A stretch of 64,000 bases of DNA, taken from positions 65,627,836-65,691,835 of the forward strand of contig CM035435.1 in the NCBI GenBank assembly GCA_020310875.1, read 5' to 3'. A model generated the notes under the pieces. That model worked only from the letters and a program-made list of their open reading frames with translations, made no database searches and was not told where the DNA came from. Of this stretch, positions 36,361-53,735 are shown one piece after another. The stretch comes from Ceratopteris richardii. Taxonomy: Eukaryota > Streptophyta > Polypodiopsida > Polypodiales > Pteridaceae. Numbering within the stretch: the first letter of the stretch is position 1; the number at the start of each line of letters is the position of its first letter. Both the position numbers and the translations under genes were made by a program.

Positions 36361-37480
36361 CTTTCCAACCAAGTAACACAACTTGAAATCTGACATTACA
36401 TGGAGGAGACCACCTTTGAACTCATGACCAAAGCTTGAACTCTCATGGCAAGACTAATAAACCCCACCTAGGAGTTCATGATCAAGAATTAGGTAGAGAA
36501 GGCTCTCCCAAAGTCATCCCAACATAAGCTTCGAGAGCTTTGGAACGGACATATTCCTTAAGGGGCTCAAACTCAGGTCGACTACTACATGCATAGAAGA
36601 GGCTAGAATCCACTTTGGTGCATCCCAAGATAGAAGCACCTCTTCCAACGAGGATTCCATCTTGAGAGTTGGAGTTAGAGAGAGAGAGAGAGAGAGAGCA
36701 AGATTCTCAAGCTATGGAAGGCTCTCGTGGAAGAGAAGGCTACACTAAAACAAGACTCCTATGGCTCGCACAATAAGGCAAGAATTGGAAGAGCTCAAAG
36801 CTCTCAAGGAGGTACATACGAGTTTATGGTGTACTCTCTATGCTAGCTAAGGTCACTCCATCCAAGAGTGTTTAGGGTGAACTATTTGCTAATTTTGTGG
36901 AATAGGGAGACATGAGACTAAGGTTTGTTATTCCTCAAGGGATTGGGAATTTATAACCAAATGCAAAGCTAGGCTCCAAATGTGCACTGGATAGGGCCAA
37001 ACCAATCACCTTTCTTAATGCAGCGACCCCTCCCAATCACTTCCAGCTATTATACCAAGCAGGACAGTAATCAAGCATGGTGGGCGAGAAGGGCATGCCA
37101 AATAGACCCCGCTGAACCATAATGTGCTTTCGGTATGTTGGATACATGCACTTCCAAAGGAAATGCTCCCTTCCTAAAGACATGCCCCCATGCAAGAATC
37201 GCCCCACATTGAAAGATCACTACATAAAGATTGCACCAAGGCAAACCCTTCCATGAGTAATTCAAGTGAATTCTACCCTCTGCACATGATCCACTATACT
37301 AACCAAGAACAGGAGGTCACTTTAATACTAGGCCACTCCCCCTGCACTAGGGTGGTCCACCTCAAGAACCTGCCCAGTGCCATGACCAGATCACAAAAAC
37401 AAAAGGCAGATGAGAACAAGAATTACAAAAATGGAGGCGGCAAAGAAGTTCCAACCCGTCTAGAACAAAATTAGCCCCAA
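36361..37480 (+). pseudogene. Ty3-like gag remnant in PME-1 intron
   Basis: Plus-strand frames contain a decayed first knuckle (YCANFVE-type, about 36885-36930) and a second (CFRYVGYMHFQRKC, about 37128-37170, one Cys changed to Tyr). MPPC, then DHYIKIA and RVVHL follow. The same layout occurs at 2340-2830, so this is the same family. It lies antisense to the PME-1 gene. Confidence 0.6.
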
Positions 37481-37686
37481 GTCACACACAAGCCTAGAAC
37501 ATCTTCTTGAAAGGTAACATTGGAAAAGTGAAGGAAGGATGATTTCCTAGAACATCCTATCAACAAGGCCTTTTTGAAGACAAAAGAAAAATTACAACAC
37601 TTCCAAGAAAAAACATAAAGAATAAGTCCATCATTATAACACAAATTTTAGAAGGCACCTACCAGCAGGCATCATTCCATGACCCT

Positions 37687-38157
37687 TTGAAATTACGCCC
37701 GGGCTTTTGGAGTGATGTGCTCATAGTGATCAACACAATGGGCCCCATCTTCACTATTAGGGGCAAGCAAGCTTACTCTGCTTTCAAACACCTATCCATC
37801 TCCTCCACCTACATAACTGAATTAGTCACTTCTGTCCCTGTAATAGATTACAAGAGCCCTAGGTTGACTGTGTGCATCAAAGGCATTACTTTGGCTTGTG
37901 TCATTGTGGATGGCGGATCAAGAATTAACCGTATACTGGACTATACCGTGACCCTGGCAAAACCTCAAGCCATCCAAACCAACCCACTTCACATTTACTT
38001 TCCCCATACCAAAAGCAATGTTAGTCATCTAGGATAGTAGAAAGTGTGCAAGTAGAGGTACGAGGATTTGTCTTCATGCTAGACTTTATGGTCATTGCAC
38101 TGCCAAAGGTCAAAGGCAGTTTCCCCCTCCTGATAGGAAGGCCATGGTTAAGACATA
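37687..38157 (+). pseudogene. Ty3-like retropepsin remnant in PME-1 intron
   Basis: The plus frame 37687-38037 contains VIVDGGSRIN (catalytic Asp at about 37909). After a stop the domain continues in another frame as VRGFVFMLDFMVIALPKVKG and FPLLIGRPWLRH (38127-38156), the standard end of a Ty3 protease. No RT follows, so the element is truncated at about 38160. Confidence 0.75.
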
Positions 38158-38264
38158 ATAAGGTAGCCCATGACTAGGCACTTACACCATGTAGGTGACT
38201 GTACCAGACACCTCCATGAGGCAACTCCACCTGGAAGGGGGAGCGGATGAGACAGTAGACGCCT

Positions 38265-38352
38265 CCAATGTTGTCACAGAGACACCCTGTCCAGTAGGCA
38301 CCTTCCATGCCATCACAGAGACACCCTGTCTTGTAGGCACCTCCCATGCCCA
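38265..38352. repeat. 42-bp direct repeat
   Basis: TCACAGAGACACCCTGTC, two to three variable bases and TAGGCACCT.CCATGCC occur twice in succession. A diverged third unit may precede them. Confidence 0.85.
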
Positions 38353-38948
38353 CATAGACTCCTTGTTCACCCAACCTTCATGACAAGCAAAATCCATGAC
38401 AGATTCCAAATTGGGTGACCTTCTTAAATGGATGGTAGAAGTGCACACTTACCCCTGTTTTGCACTAGAAACTGACAGGATTAAGCAAGCAGGCAATTAT
38501 TGAATGATAATCTCAAACCAGCTTTCTTTGGAAAAAACAGGAGTGCTGTAATCAAGGCATAAAACTGCACAGATGGTGTCCATATTTACCCTGATTTTTT
38601 GCATTTTATATAGGATTAGCCATGACAATATTTAAGAAAATATCCTTGGACACAAGATATGATGCATGGTCCCTACTTGTCATTTCAAATTTATTTCAGG
38701 GGAAATAAACAAATAAAAACATGAAATATAGATAAAACCTCTCCCCCTCTTGGACCTTGACTGAAGCACAAACAATATCTCAGGAATATTAGGTCTTTCT
38801 ATTCTTAATGCACAATAATAATAAACCTAGAAACAATGACAAGGGAACTCTCAAAAGCATGTGTTGTCCCTAACTATAAACATAAATGAACATAATGATA
38901 TAGAAAAGTATCAAAATATAAACATGAGAGATGGCACAAGCCACACAC

Positions 38949-39566
38949 CGCCTTTTCCACTGAAGGAAAACTAGAAGGACGGCTGGAGAGGAAACTCTGC
39001 ATGAAAGCTAAGGACGCCAATGCTGTGCCCTGAAATGCAGAAGGTCAGACTCCTCAAATAGCAGAGAAATTAGAAATAGCAGGACATCTGAATACCTCAA
39101 CAACATCCAGCACAATAAGTCCTGTAAGAGTATGCAGTCTCTTCTTTGCAGCACAATGCACGGCTACAGCACCTCCCATGCTGTGAAAGTCTACAAGGTG
39201 TAAGTCCAAATAATAATAGATAATTACCATATTACTAATGGCAGTTACATGATTTATGATAATAAAGGAATAAACAATCAACAGACCTATGCCCAACCAG
39301 CACAAGTGCAGGAGTTGAGCTTCCATAAAGCTCATCTATAACATTGAATACATCATTGGATAGCGTCTGGCAATAAAATGAGAGAAATCACTAAGAACCT
39401 CTCTTGGCAAACATGAACTGGTTAAAAATATATACCGACTTGCACACTTACCTCTATTGAGAGATCTACATCATTGCTTGTCTCTGAATCACCATGACCC
39501 CTAAGATCCATTGCCACAACTCTTACTTTATGTTTCATCAATCCAGCCGTCAGGGCAAAAGAGACT
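38949..39566 (-). CDS. PME1: Protein phosphatase methylesterase 1, central exons
   Basis: Four exons on the minus strand: 39566-39452 (SFALTAGLMKHKVRVVAMDL, RGHGDSETSNDVDLSIE), 39366-39287 (TLSNDVFNVIDELYGSSTPA, LVLVGH), 39180-39096 (MGGAVAVHCAAKKRLHTLTG, LIVLDVVE) and 39029-38949 (GTALASLAFMQSFLSSRPSS). The nucleophile Ser of GHSMGG is split across the junction 39287/39180 (AG plus C), and the acid Asp is in LDVVEGTA, so with the His at about 32060 the catalytic triad is complete. All phases agree through ten exons, about 258 codons. PME-1 is usually 350-390 residues, so roughly 100-130 N-terminal residues, including the HGGG oxyanion strand, are missing. I found no exon for them up to 64000. 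Either a very long first intron or a partial gene copy would explain this. Confidence 0.92.
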
Positions 39567-40690
39567 CTGCAAGTAAAAAGACCAAATTTGTAAGGAAAAA
39601 GAAAAAAAGAAAAATCATTTATTGACACCAAACTTCGCATGTGCCCAGCACCTAATTGCAAATTGAAGCAATCACTTCACGAAGTCACTATCAATTTGAG
39701 CACTTGATATATCCAGATAAGGTGTACAAAAAAATTAATGGTTCAGCTTCTTTTAAATAGGTAGATTTCATCATGAGAGTTCCCTGCTTCAGCAGTAATG
39801 CATCTGTTTTTCTTCTTTCTTTCTTTCTTTCTTTCCCTTTTTTTTTCTCTGTGGGTGGGTGGGGTTGTTACCCACGACTCTGGCTGCAGAGCATAGGTGC
39901 TCACAAAACCTACAGCAGGTGTCACTAGCCGAACAAGTCCTCATTGGTCTCATCGATGCCCACTCCTCTCGTAGAAATTGCCCTGACCAAGGCCATGCCC
40001 CCCTTTTTGTTGGAGATAGAAGGGCTTATTATATTGAAGTGTAACATTGTATCTAGTTCCATATCTTTCCTCCACTATCTCGCCTCCGTTCCACCCCTCT
40101 CTTATCATATGTAGAGACAGCTGAATCTATTTTTTTACTTTATTTTATTTCTTTTCTATGTTCATCCTCTCGTTCCTTCCACTATGTTCTGCACACCAAA
40201 ACAGCCCTCATTTGTTCCCCTTTACACAAGAAACAACTTCTGGCATGTGGCATGACTACTCGAGCTCTTGCAATGTCAAGAATCGATGGGGCTCTCCCCC
40301 CAAAGCATGAAGAGTTGAGAGCCACAGCTTGGGCATAAGCGATGACTCGGGCCACTTACGAGGTGGAACAAGCCAATGGACCAAAGTTCAAGATCACTCG
40401 CCAACGACCAAAACTTTCCTAGAATTCAAGAAAAGTGATGAATGGACCTCCGCAAGTCTAGGGCCACTTACGAGCCAAAACAAGCTAGTGGGCCAAGGTC
40501 AAAGATCACTCACCAACGATCACGACTTTCCTAGTTCTAGACCATCTAGATCACACTTATCAAACCAGCAAAGGTGGTCGAAAAGTGAACCAAGGAAGGA
40601 GTAACTACCTATGCAGAAAAAGCAACGATCTACCTAATACAAGAAGCTACAAGGAAAAGAATATCTCAAACCGCAAGAAGGGAAACCAAA
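39567..40690. other. Region upstream of the last recognised PME-1 exon
   Basis: Probably intron. Contains a CTTT microsatellite (39808-39835) and a 112-bp-period direct repeat (GGGCCACTTACGAG...CACTTTCCTAG; 40349-40421 and 40461-40535). No PME-1 exon, promoter or start codon found. Confidence 0.4.
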
Positions 40691-41170
40691 ATGCTCTTAT
40701 AAAAGGAGATAGAACTATAATTGGGGAATCTCCACCACCCTAGAGAATAGAGAGCTTATCGTGAGGGGAAGGTTATCTTGAATGTACACTAGAAGAAGCT
40801 TACTAAGCTCATTGGTGTGGCTCGTAGTTCAATTGGTGTTTGACTTGGATTGCTACCTCTCAGACACCTTGGGTACAACTTAATCCTTCTTAGGTCTTAT
40901 CTTGCCTCATTGTAACATCTTCTTAGTCTTGATATTATCCTTGGTATTACCATCTTATACACCTCCTTATGTACTAGCATCAAGAGAGAAATCAATTGAC
41001 TTCTTATCTCTAGCGAAATGTATGTTTTCATGTGTGTTATCGGGTGTAAGTAAAGCACAATAAAGGTTTGGCTTGATCCCTCGAATTCAATCCAGACGAA
41101 GAGTGCATATTGTATTGCTCTCCAACCCCTCTTGGAACAAACCACCATCTATAAGTGAAATTTTAGCATG
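40691..41170 (+). repeat. Candidate LTR (TATAAAAGG) fragment
   Basis: TATAAAAGGAGATAG (40698) is followed about 370 nt later by TATTGTATTGCTCTCCAACC and CATCTATAAGTGAAATTTTA, resembling 35430-35505. A low-complexity leader-like region follows (41200-41480, with repeated CCAAGTTCGTCCAAGTT). Confidence 0.35.
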
Positions 41171-41884
41171 TAGAGTGGGACAGAGAGCTTTCTTGGATTT
41201 GGGAAGATCAAGCAACACGCCCAAGCAACTATGGCTTACTTCCCAATTTGGGCCAAATCACCCGACCAAGTTCGTCCAAGTTCGTCCAAGTTCATCCAAC
41301 TCTTAGTGCTTGCCCAAGTTGGCCAAACTAGGCAAAATCACTTCACGAGGTGGTTCGTGAGTGGTCCTTGCCCAAGCCTAAGTTAACCAAAGTTGGTCCA
41401 ACTCCTGTATCTTGACAAGGTTTCTCCAAATTAGCCCTACTTACCCAGTTTGGATGAACTCACTCACCCAAGTTACCTTTCGGGCTAGTCAAGAGTACAT
41501 CAAGAGTTTCAAAAACGAGTTTCAAAAACGAGTTTCAAAGACAAGTTTTAAAGTGTTTAGTATGTAGAGCATTGAAAAAATGGAAACAAAAAATGAGTAT
41601 TGTATTTCTTTGCAACGAGTTAGCCCATGCACATCGATGTCCACGTCTATGGCATGGATCATGATTATAACATAAATAGACTCAATAGATGCAAATGATG
41701 TTTAAAAGTTAAAAACCTGACATTAAATCCCCATATGATAATCGCATTGCCAAGAGATGGGACTAATTATTTTCACATGGTTACAAATAAAATCCAGAGA
41801 CCTATCCATGATGAAAACCTAGAGGATTGAAGCCAACGGATTATATCATATGAAAACAAGGCTCAAGCTGATGGTTCTCGAGAG
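41171..41884. other. Leader-like and unassigned DNA
   Basis: Contains the triplicated word CAAGTTCGTCCAAGTT / CAAGTTCATCCAA (41268-41300) and GAGTTTCAAAAACGAGTTTC direct repeats (41507-41550). No gene recognised. Confidence 0.4.
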
Positions 41885-42860
41885 AGAGTGGATACATACA
41901 TGGCACCAGCATAGAGAGTGGCCATTGGGCAGCTCAGAGTATAATCACACCAACTCGAGATTGAGGCTGGGCGTGCGACACATACCCCCAGGGATGAGAG
42001 ATTATGCAGGATATGCCGAGAGGAGGTCGAGGACGAGGAGCGCTACACATGCAGATGCCAGGCATATGAGGACATCAGAGACCGCTACCCACAGCTCTTC
42101 AGGGGGCCCAGAGAGATCAGGGCTTTATTGGAGACGGAGGACCAGCGCCCTCTAGGTCGTTTCCTAGTAGAGCTTCAGCGCCGCCGTGCATCACTTCTCC
42201 AGCAACAGATGGAGATACACCTGACCCCCCCAGACTTATATCACAGATTTTTTCAGACCCACAAACACCCGAGGACCCAGATCGACGAGGGTGTCACATT
42301 ACAGAGAGCAGAGGAGCTTAAACGACATCGTCGACGACCGAGACCCCCACTTCGGAAAGCCCATCCACACCAAAGAGAGATTCACGCGATTCACGCACGC
42401 CATGCTATGGAGATATAGAGACGTCAGCACCGCACCCCCGTCGACCTCGATGTGCAGAGCATTTTGCGGATAGCCACGATGCCTTACCCACCGATGCATT
42501 ATATGGATAGCCACGATGCCTTACCCACCGATGCATTATATCCTACACCCACTCCATACATTTAGAGGGTTATGACACCATCGAGCCTCCCCTCCCTAGG
42601 CATATCATATTCTATTTGTATCTCACCTATTGAGCATATAGAGTGCATGCCCATAGCACCCCACACCTTCGACGCAAGCAACTATCATCCACTCTTTTAT
42701 ACCCTGTTGGTACTCACTTTATTTTCATTTTGGGATCACAGTGGATTGGATCATATTGATGTATATGTTTTGTCTCATAGGCCGATTTGGGCCTCTAATA
42801 GACATTGAAAGTCTTTCTTCTTTCTTTTTCTCTCCCTATACATACCAAACGACAAAATAT
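41885..42860 (+). pseudogene. LINE-0: 5'-truncated copy of the (CT)n-associated LINE
   Basis: Homologous to 47400-48116 and 52500-53400. Begins within ORF2 at the segment ATACATGGCACCAGC. Contains the C-terminal zinc motif (CRICREEVEDEERYTCRCQ in shifted frames), then a frame at 42128-42418 that runs on past the point where LINE-1 and LINE-2 stop (EGVTLQRAEELKRHRRRPRP), and the 3' untranslated region. The 3' hairpin AGGCC-GATTTG-GGCCT is at 42779-42794, followed by AGACATTGAAAGTC and TTTCTTCTTTCTTTTTCTCTC, a degenerate version of the (CT)n tail. It carries a duplicated 36-bp word (ATAGCCACGATGCCTTACCC; 42470 and 42506). Confidence 0.88.
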
Positions 42861-42939
42861 TTTTTATCCTCAACTAAAACATCATGTTTTTAATCATGGG
42901 CCATTCCTAACCATTGTCCACGTTGATTGTAGTTGTGCC

Positions 42940-43190
42940 ATATGCATGTTGCTTGTAGTTGCCACCAAACAAAGTTTCGAGCAAATGGTTTTCTTATAGA
43001 CAGCAACCAAAAGCATTCGAGGAGCATGACAAGAAGGACTATGTGTGCAAGCTAACAAGAGCCTTAAATGGACTAACACAAGCACCTAAGAAAATGGTAC
43101 GAAGGTTTGAATCCTTCATGCTCTCAAATGGTTTTAAGAGAAGTGAACATGCACACTACTTTTACACGAAACAATTTTCAAATGGCATAG
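42940..43190 (+). pseudogene. Ty1/copia RT fragment
   Basis: Plus frame: KKDYVCKLTRALNGLTQAPK, then RRFESFMLSNGFKRSEHA, the RVT_2 block just before YVDD. It ends at 43190, where hAT-like terminal sequence begins, so the hAT element probably landed in it. Confidence 0.7.
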
Positions 43191-43260
43191 TGTTGCATAT
43201 GCAACGCGTTACGAAGCTTCGCAACGTACACAATGCAATGCTGCATTGCGCACATTTCAA
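43187..43260 (+). repeat. Candidate hAT 5' terminus with palindromes
   Basis: TAGTGTTGCATATGCAACGC followed by nested palindromes (TTGCATATGCAA, CGAAGCTTCG, GCAATGCTGCATTGC). hAT ends often begin TAGTGTTGC or CAGTGTTGC. No matching right end was found, as expected if LINE-1 removed or separated it. Confidence 0.45.
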
Positions 43261-43463
43261 AAAAAAAAAAGTGCCCTCGAAAAACGACCTGCTGGAGGGC
43301 CCTTTTTCATTTCATTCCAAATTCTAGAGAGCACTCAAAGCACTCGACAGACACAGAATATAGAGAGAGGCAAGAGAGAGAGTCTCTTGAGTCTTAGCCT
43401 TGGCCCTTTAGTATTTAGCCATAGTCTTAGACATCATACTACATAGAGAGCCTCTTTACCATC

Positions 43464-49397
<5,934 letters not shown>

Positions 49398-52300
49398 GGA
49401 TTCGCGGCCTATGAGACAGCACAGCAGGAGGTGCACATTGCAGTCTGGAACTGCAATGGATCTTTATGGACACATCCAGGGCGCCTCGAGGAGGTGATGG
49501 AGGGCAGAGACATTATCTTCTTGACAGAGACACACGAGAGCCCGGGGAGGAGCCTACCGAGGATTGAGGGCTATATGTGGGAGTCAGCTCACCGCCGTCA
49601 GATGAGACAGCACACCACACGAGGATCAGGAGGAGTAGCCGTGCTCTATAGACAGTCGTTACAGCACAGGGTACAGGTGGTAGCCAGAGACCCAGAGGCA
49701 CGTTTCATGTGGATACGCTTGGAGCTATCAGAGGAGAGAGCAGCGTACTTCGCCGTATGCTATATTGCACCCATTGGTTCACGCTTCACACATTCCCCTG
49801 AGCAGCCATCAGGAGGGGAGGGACCAGACACCACATCGCCATATGACTGCCTCAGTGACACGATTATGGAGTATACCGGGATGGGTGAAGTCTTCCTTGT
49901 AGGAGACTTCAATGCCCGCACTTAGAGCCACCAGTGTGATATCTACGACTTTGACGACCCTGAGATGCTTCGTACCATAGAGGACATGCCTACACTCAGA
50001 GCCTCAGCCGACACCGCCACACCCACCTTATATGGCCGACACTTACTCCAGATGGGAGCAGCACACCGTCTCGTCATATATAATGGGATGGGGAGCTGGC
50101 CCACCTCGCACGGTCTCACCTGCATTCCACCCACGACACCACAAGGGGGCAGTGTGGTAGACTATGTTATCGGGCCCCCGGATGCGACACATCTGATCAC
50201 CTCATTCACTATCCCACCCTTACCGATTGGAGCTGATCACGCATATCTTGCCCTATCCATTCGCGGCTCACCATGCATACCCCACCCCGTTACCACACAG
50301 CCACGAGCCCGTACCACCATTCACTTTAGACATGAGCTAGCACATATCTATAGCTCCCATGTTCGAGAGCGCATCTACTCCCTTGATCCCTCTGCCTCCT
50401 TGGACACCCTCACCGCCCACTTCTCGATCCTCCATACATCTGCTACTCTCAGCTTCCCATACACCACCCACAGCACTGCACATCCGACACGGTTGGGGCA
50501 TACACCCCAGGATAGATGGTACGATGAGGAGTGTAGGCGACTATACCGACATCTCAGAGCACAGAGTATCTTGGGATCCATCACAGAGAGGGAGGCACGA
50601 CGACAGATGCGAGCCCTCACACGCCGGAAGCGGCGAGCTTTCGAGGAGCGACAGGAGGCAGAGTTGATCGACCTTCTCATGAGTAGGGATTGTGCCACCG
50701 CGTGGAGGGCACTACGTGAGCCACGTCCATCTACACCCATAGCCGATCCTTCGACTTGGCACACCTACGCCTAGAGGTTATATGACGTCCCAGGACAGCC
50801 ACCATTACCGATTCCTTCCACACCGCGTCCGATGATATCCACCCTCTTCACAGCAGGCATGGTACGACAGGCCATCCATAGGCTACAGCATGGCCGTTCA
50901 GCAGACCACACGGGGCTACAGGGAGAGCACTTTATATACGCAGCAGATGTAGTTTCCCACTTGATCGCCCATCTCTTCAACCGTGCTTTGGTTGAGGGAT
51001 TACCCGACTCATGGACTATGCATACCATTACGCCTATCCATAAGTCCGGCGATATGATGGACCCAGGGAACTACAGGACTATTATGATAGGCCATATCCT
51101 GGCCAAGATCTATGGGGCAGTACTAGAGTCAGAGCTCAGTACACACGCTGAGGCAGCGGGGATCAGATCACCCGGCCAGGCAGGCTTCCGCCGCACTTTC
51201 TCCACCATCGACCACATCTTCGTGCTTCGTTGCTTGATTGACAGCGCGAAGGCGAGGAAGCAGAGACTATACTGTTGCTTTGTGGATTTTCGCAAAGCCT
51301 TCGACATGGTCCCTCGAGAGAGACTACTACGGAGGCTCCGAGAGTTACAGCTTCCATCAGACATGCTATGGGCCATCCACGCTTTGTATGCACGAGTCAC
51401 AGGCCGGGTACGCTGCCCCGGCGGTCTATTAGACAGCCTTGTTAGCACCATTGGTGTGAAACAAGGTTGCCCCCTCTCACCCACTCTCTTCGGTCTCTAC
51501 ATCGACGAGATCACTCAGTATATACAGCGAGCAGGAGGGAGAGGAGGAGACATCGGAGGTACGCCAGTACATATCCTATTATATGCTGATGACATTGTCC
51601 TGCTCTCAGAGTCACAGGAGGGGTTGCAGTCACATTTACAGGCGCTCGATACCTTTTGCATGGAGAGAGGACTCACAGTGAACCTTGGCAAGACCAAGGT
51701 CATGATCTTCCATACCTCCAGGACAGTACGCCATCGCGCCTCTTTCACAGCAGCTGGAGGACAGATAGAGGTAGTGGACTCCTACGTCTACCTAGGTATC
51801 ACCTTCTCGGGCAGCACAGGGGTATTCTCCATGGCACAGGCTGCGAGAGATAGATTGACGCGAGGTTATGCGGCACTTGCAGGATTGGAGAGACGCTGCT
51901 TTCAGACACATTTTCAGGAGCCCCGGACTAAGGGGTGGCTCTTTGACACTCTAGTGACACCCGCATTGATGTACGCAGCAGCAGTATGGGCACCACGGAT
52001 CACAGAGGCGATGTGGACGCAGATTGAGAGGCCCCAGATCACCATGATATCACGCTTGCTGCGCAGCAAGCCCTCCGTTCCACATGACATTATACGAGCT
52101 GAGCTTGGCACACCACCGATGCTAGTGGAGGCCCTCTTCCAGTTGGTGACCTTTATACTGAGAGTCAGAGAGCTCCCCACTAGCCGACTCACCAGGCTTG
52201 CATTTGAGAGCTCTAGACATTTGGCAGAGACAGGGCATGAGAGAGTATGGTATGCACAGACTTACCGATGGTTAGCAGACCATGGCATGAGCATTACGGA

Positions 52301-52949
52301 TCTCCCCCCTTTTCAGTATGACCTCTCTTCCCCCCACATTACCCTCTCTCGTTCGGAGAGGAATAGGATCATCCGTCAGGACCTACTACAGATACACGTC
52401 AGGGAGACATGGATAGCACCACGGGAGCCTCTTCCCACAAAGAGGCAACACTACAGAGAGCACATCCTAACTGTGACAGCGGATGGTTTCATTCAGAGAC
52501 CACGATACATGGATACATATATGGCACCAGCTGAGAGAGTGGCCACTGGGAAGCTCAGAGTATCATCACACCAGCTCGAGATTGAGATTGGGCGAGCCAC
52601 ACATACCCCCAGGGATGAGCGATTATGCAGGATATGTAGAGAGGAGGTGGAGGACGAGGAGCACTACACATGTAGATGCCAGGCATATGAGGACATCAGA
52701 GACCGCTACCCACAGCTCTTCAGGGGGCCTAGAGAGATCAGGGCTTTATTGGGGACAGAGGACCAGCGCCCTCTAGGTCGTTTCCTAGTAGAGCTCAAGC
52801 ACCACCGCGCATCACTCCTCCAGCAGCAGATGGAGATACACCTGGCCCCCCCCCCCTCAGACTCATATTACAGATTTTTTCAGACCCACATACACTCGAG
52901 GGCCCAGCTCGATGCGGGGTGTCACATTACACAGAGCAGAGGAGCTTAG
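49398..52949 (+). pseudogene. LINE-2 ORF2: APE endonuclease and reverse transcriptase, two in-frame TAGs
   Basis: Same frame as ORF1, directly after its TAG. Endonuclease 49431-50260: VWNCNGS, FLTETHE, VCYIAP, LVGDFNART, VVDYVIG and GADHAYL give the Asn, Glu, Asp, Asp and His of the APE fold. Linker to about 50860. RT 50930-51800: CCFVDFRKAFDMVPRE, GVKQGCPLSPTLFGLYID, LLYADDIVLL (YADD 51582-51593). C-terminal zinc motif near 52627-52685. Two premature TAGs, at 49923 and 50772, lie in frame. In LINE-3 the first site is CAA, so a C-to-T change of CAG is likely. No ATG lies upstream of the catalytic Asn in this frame. The frame ends at 52947 after a 1-nt insertion; the old C-terminus continues at 52912-53166 in the next frame. 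It encodes the enzyme that nicks target DNA and copies the element RNA there. Confidence 0.9.
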
Positions 52950-53166
52950 ACGACAGCGTCGACGACCGAGACCCCTTGTCCGGAGAGCTCGTCCACATCA
53001 GAGAGAGATTCAGGCGATTCACGCACGCCATGACATGGAGATACAGAGACGTCAGCAGCGCACCCCTATCGATTTGGACGCCCAGAGCATTTTGAGGATG
53101 GCCATGATGCCTTACCCACCGATGCATTATATCCTACACCCACTCCAGGCATTTAGGGGGTTGTGA
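52912..53166 (+). pseudogene. Frameshifted C-terminal tail of LINE ORF2
   Basis: Basic 84-codon frame (EELRRQRRRPRPLVRRARPH, IQAIHARHDMEIQ) in +1 relative to ORF2. In LINE-0 the matching residues are in frame with the upstream ORF2 sequence (42128-42418), where GACGAGGGTGTC stands in place of GATGCGGGGTGTC. It is therefore the original C-terminus and not a separate gene. Confidence 0.7.
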
Positions 53167-53364
53167 CACCATCGAGCCTCCCCTCCCTATGCATATCATG
53201 TTTGTATCTCACCCATTGAGCATATAGAGTGCATACCCATAGCACCCCACACCCTTGATGCCAGCTACTATCCCTCCTTTTATACCCGTTTGTAGTACTC
53301 ACACTTTATTTTCGTTTTGGATCACAGTGGATTGGATCATACTGATGTATATGTTTTGTCTCAT

Positions 53365-53380
53365 AGGCCGATTTTGGCCT
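53365..53380 (+). promoter_or_regulatory. LINE 3'-end hairpin
   Basis: AGGCC-GATTTT-GGCCT. The stem is also present at 42779-42794 (LINE-0), 61762-61777 and 62116-62131 (loop AAGTTT), always 15-25 nt before the CT-rich tail. A likely recognition element for the RT at the RNA 3' end. Confidence 0.65.
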
Positions 53381-53406
53381 CTAATAGACGTTAAAAAGTC
53401 TTTCTT

Positions 53407-53626
<220 letters not shown>

Positions 53627-53730
53627 ATGGCTCCCAAGTTGGAGGAATAACTGGCCACTTTAGAGCATACCCTCCGAGAATTGATAGGGAAACACAAGAA
53701 AGAAGGGGATTCTGGACTGAACGGGGTTAC

Positions 53731-53735
53731 CTGCA
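53731..53735. repeat. copia-2 target-site duplication (left)
   Basis: CTGCA, repeated at 59732-59736. Confidence 0.95.

Noticed and set aside
36125..36379. Minus-strand 84-codon frame as an exon of PME-1
   Set aside because: No similarity to the family, wrong place between exons already joined in phase, and it overlaps the Ty3-like leader.
39567..43190. First exon or promoter of PME-1
   Set aside because: Looked for an HGGG-type block with a splice donor on the minus strand and an upstream ATG. None found.
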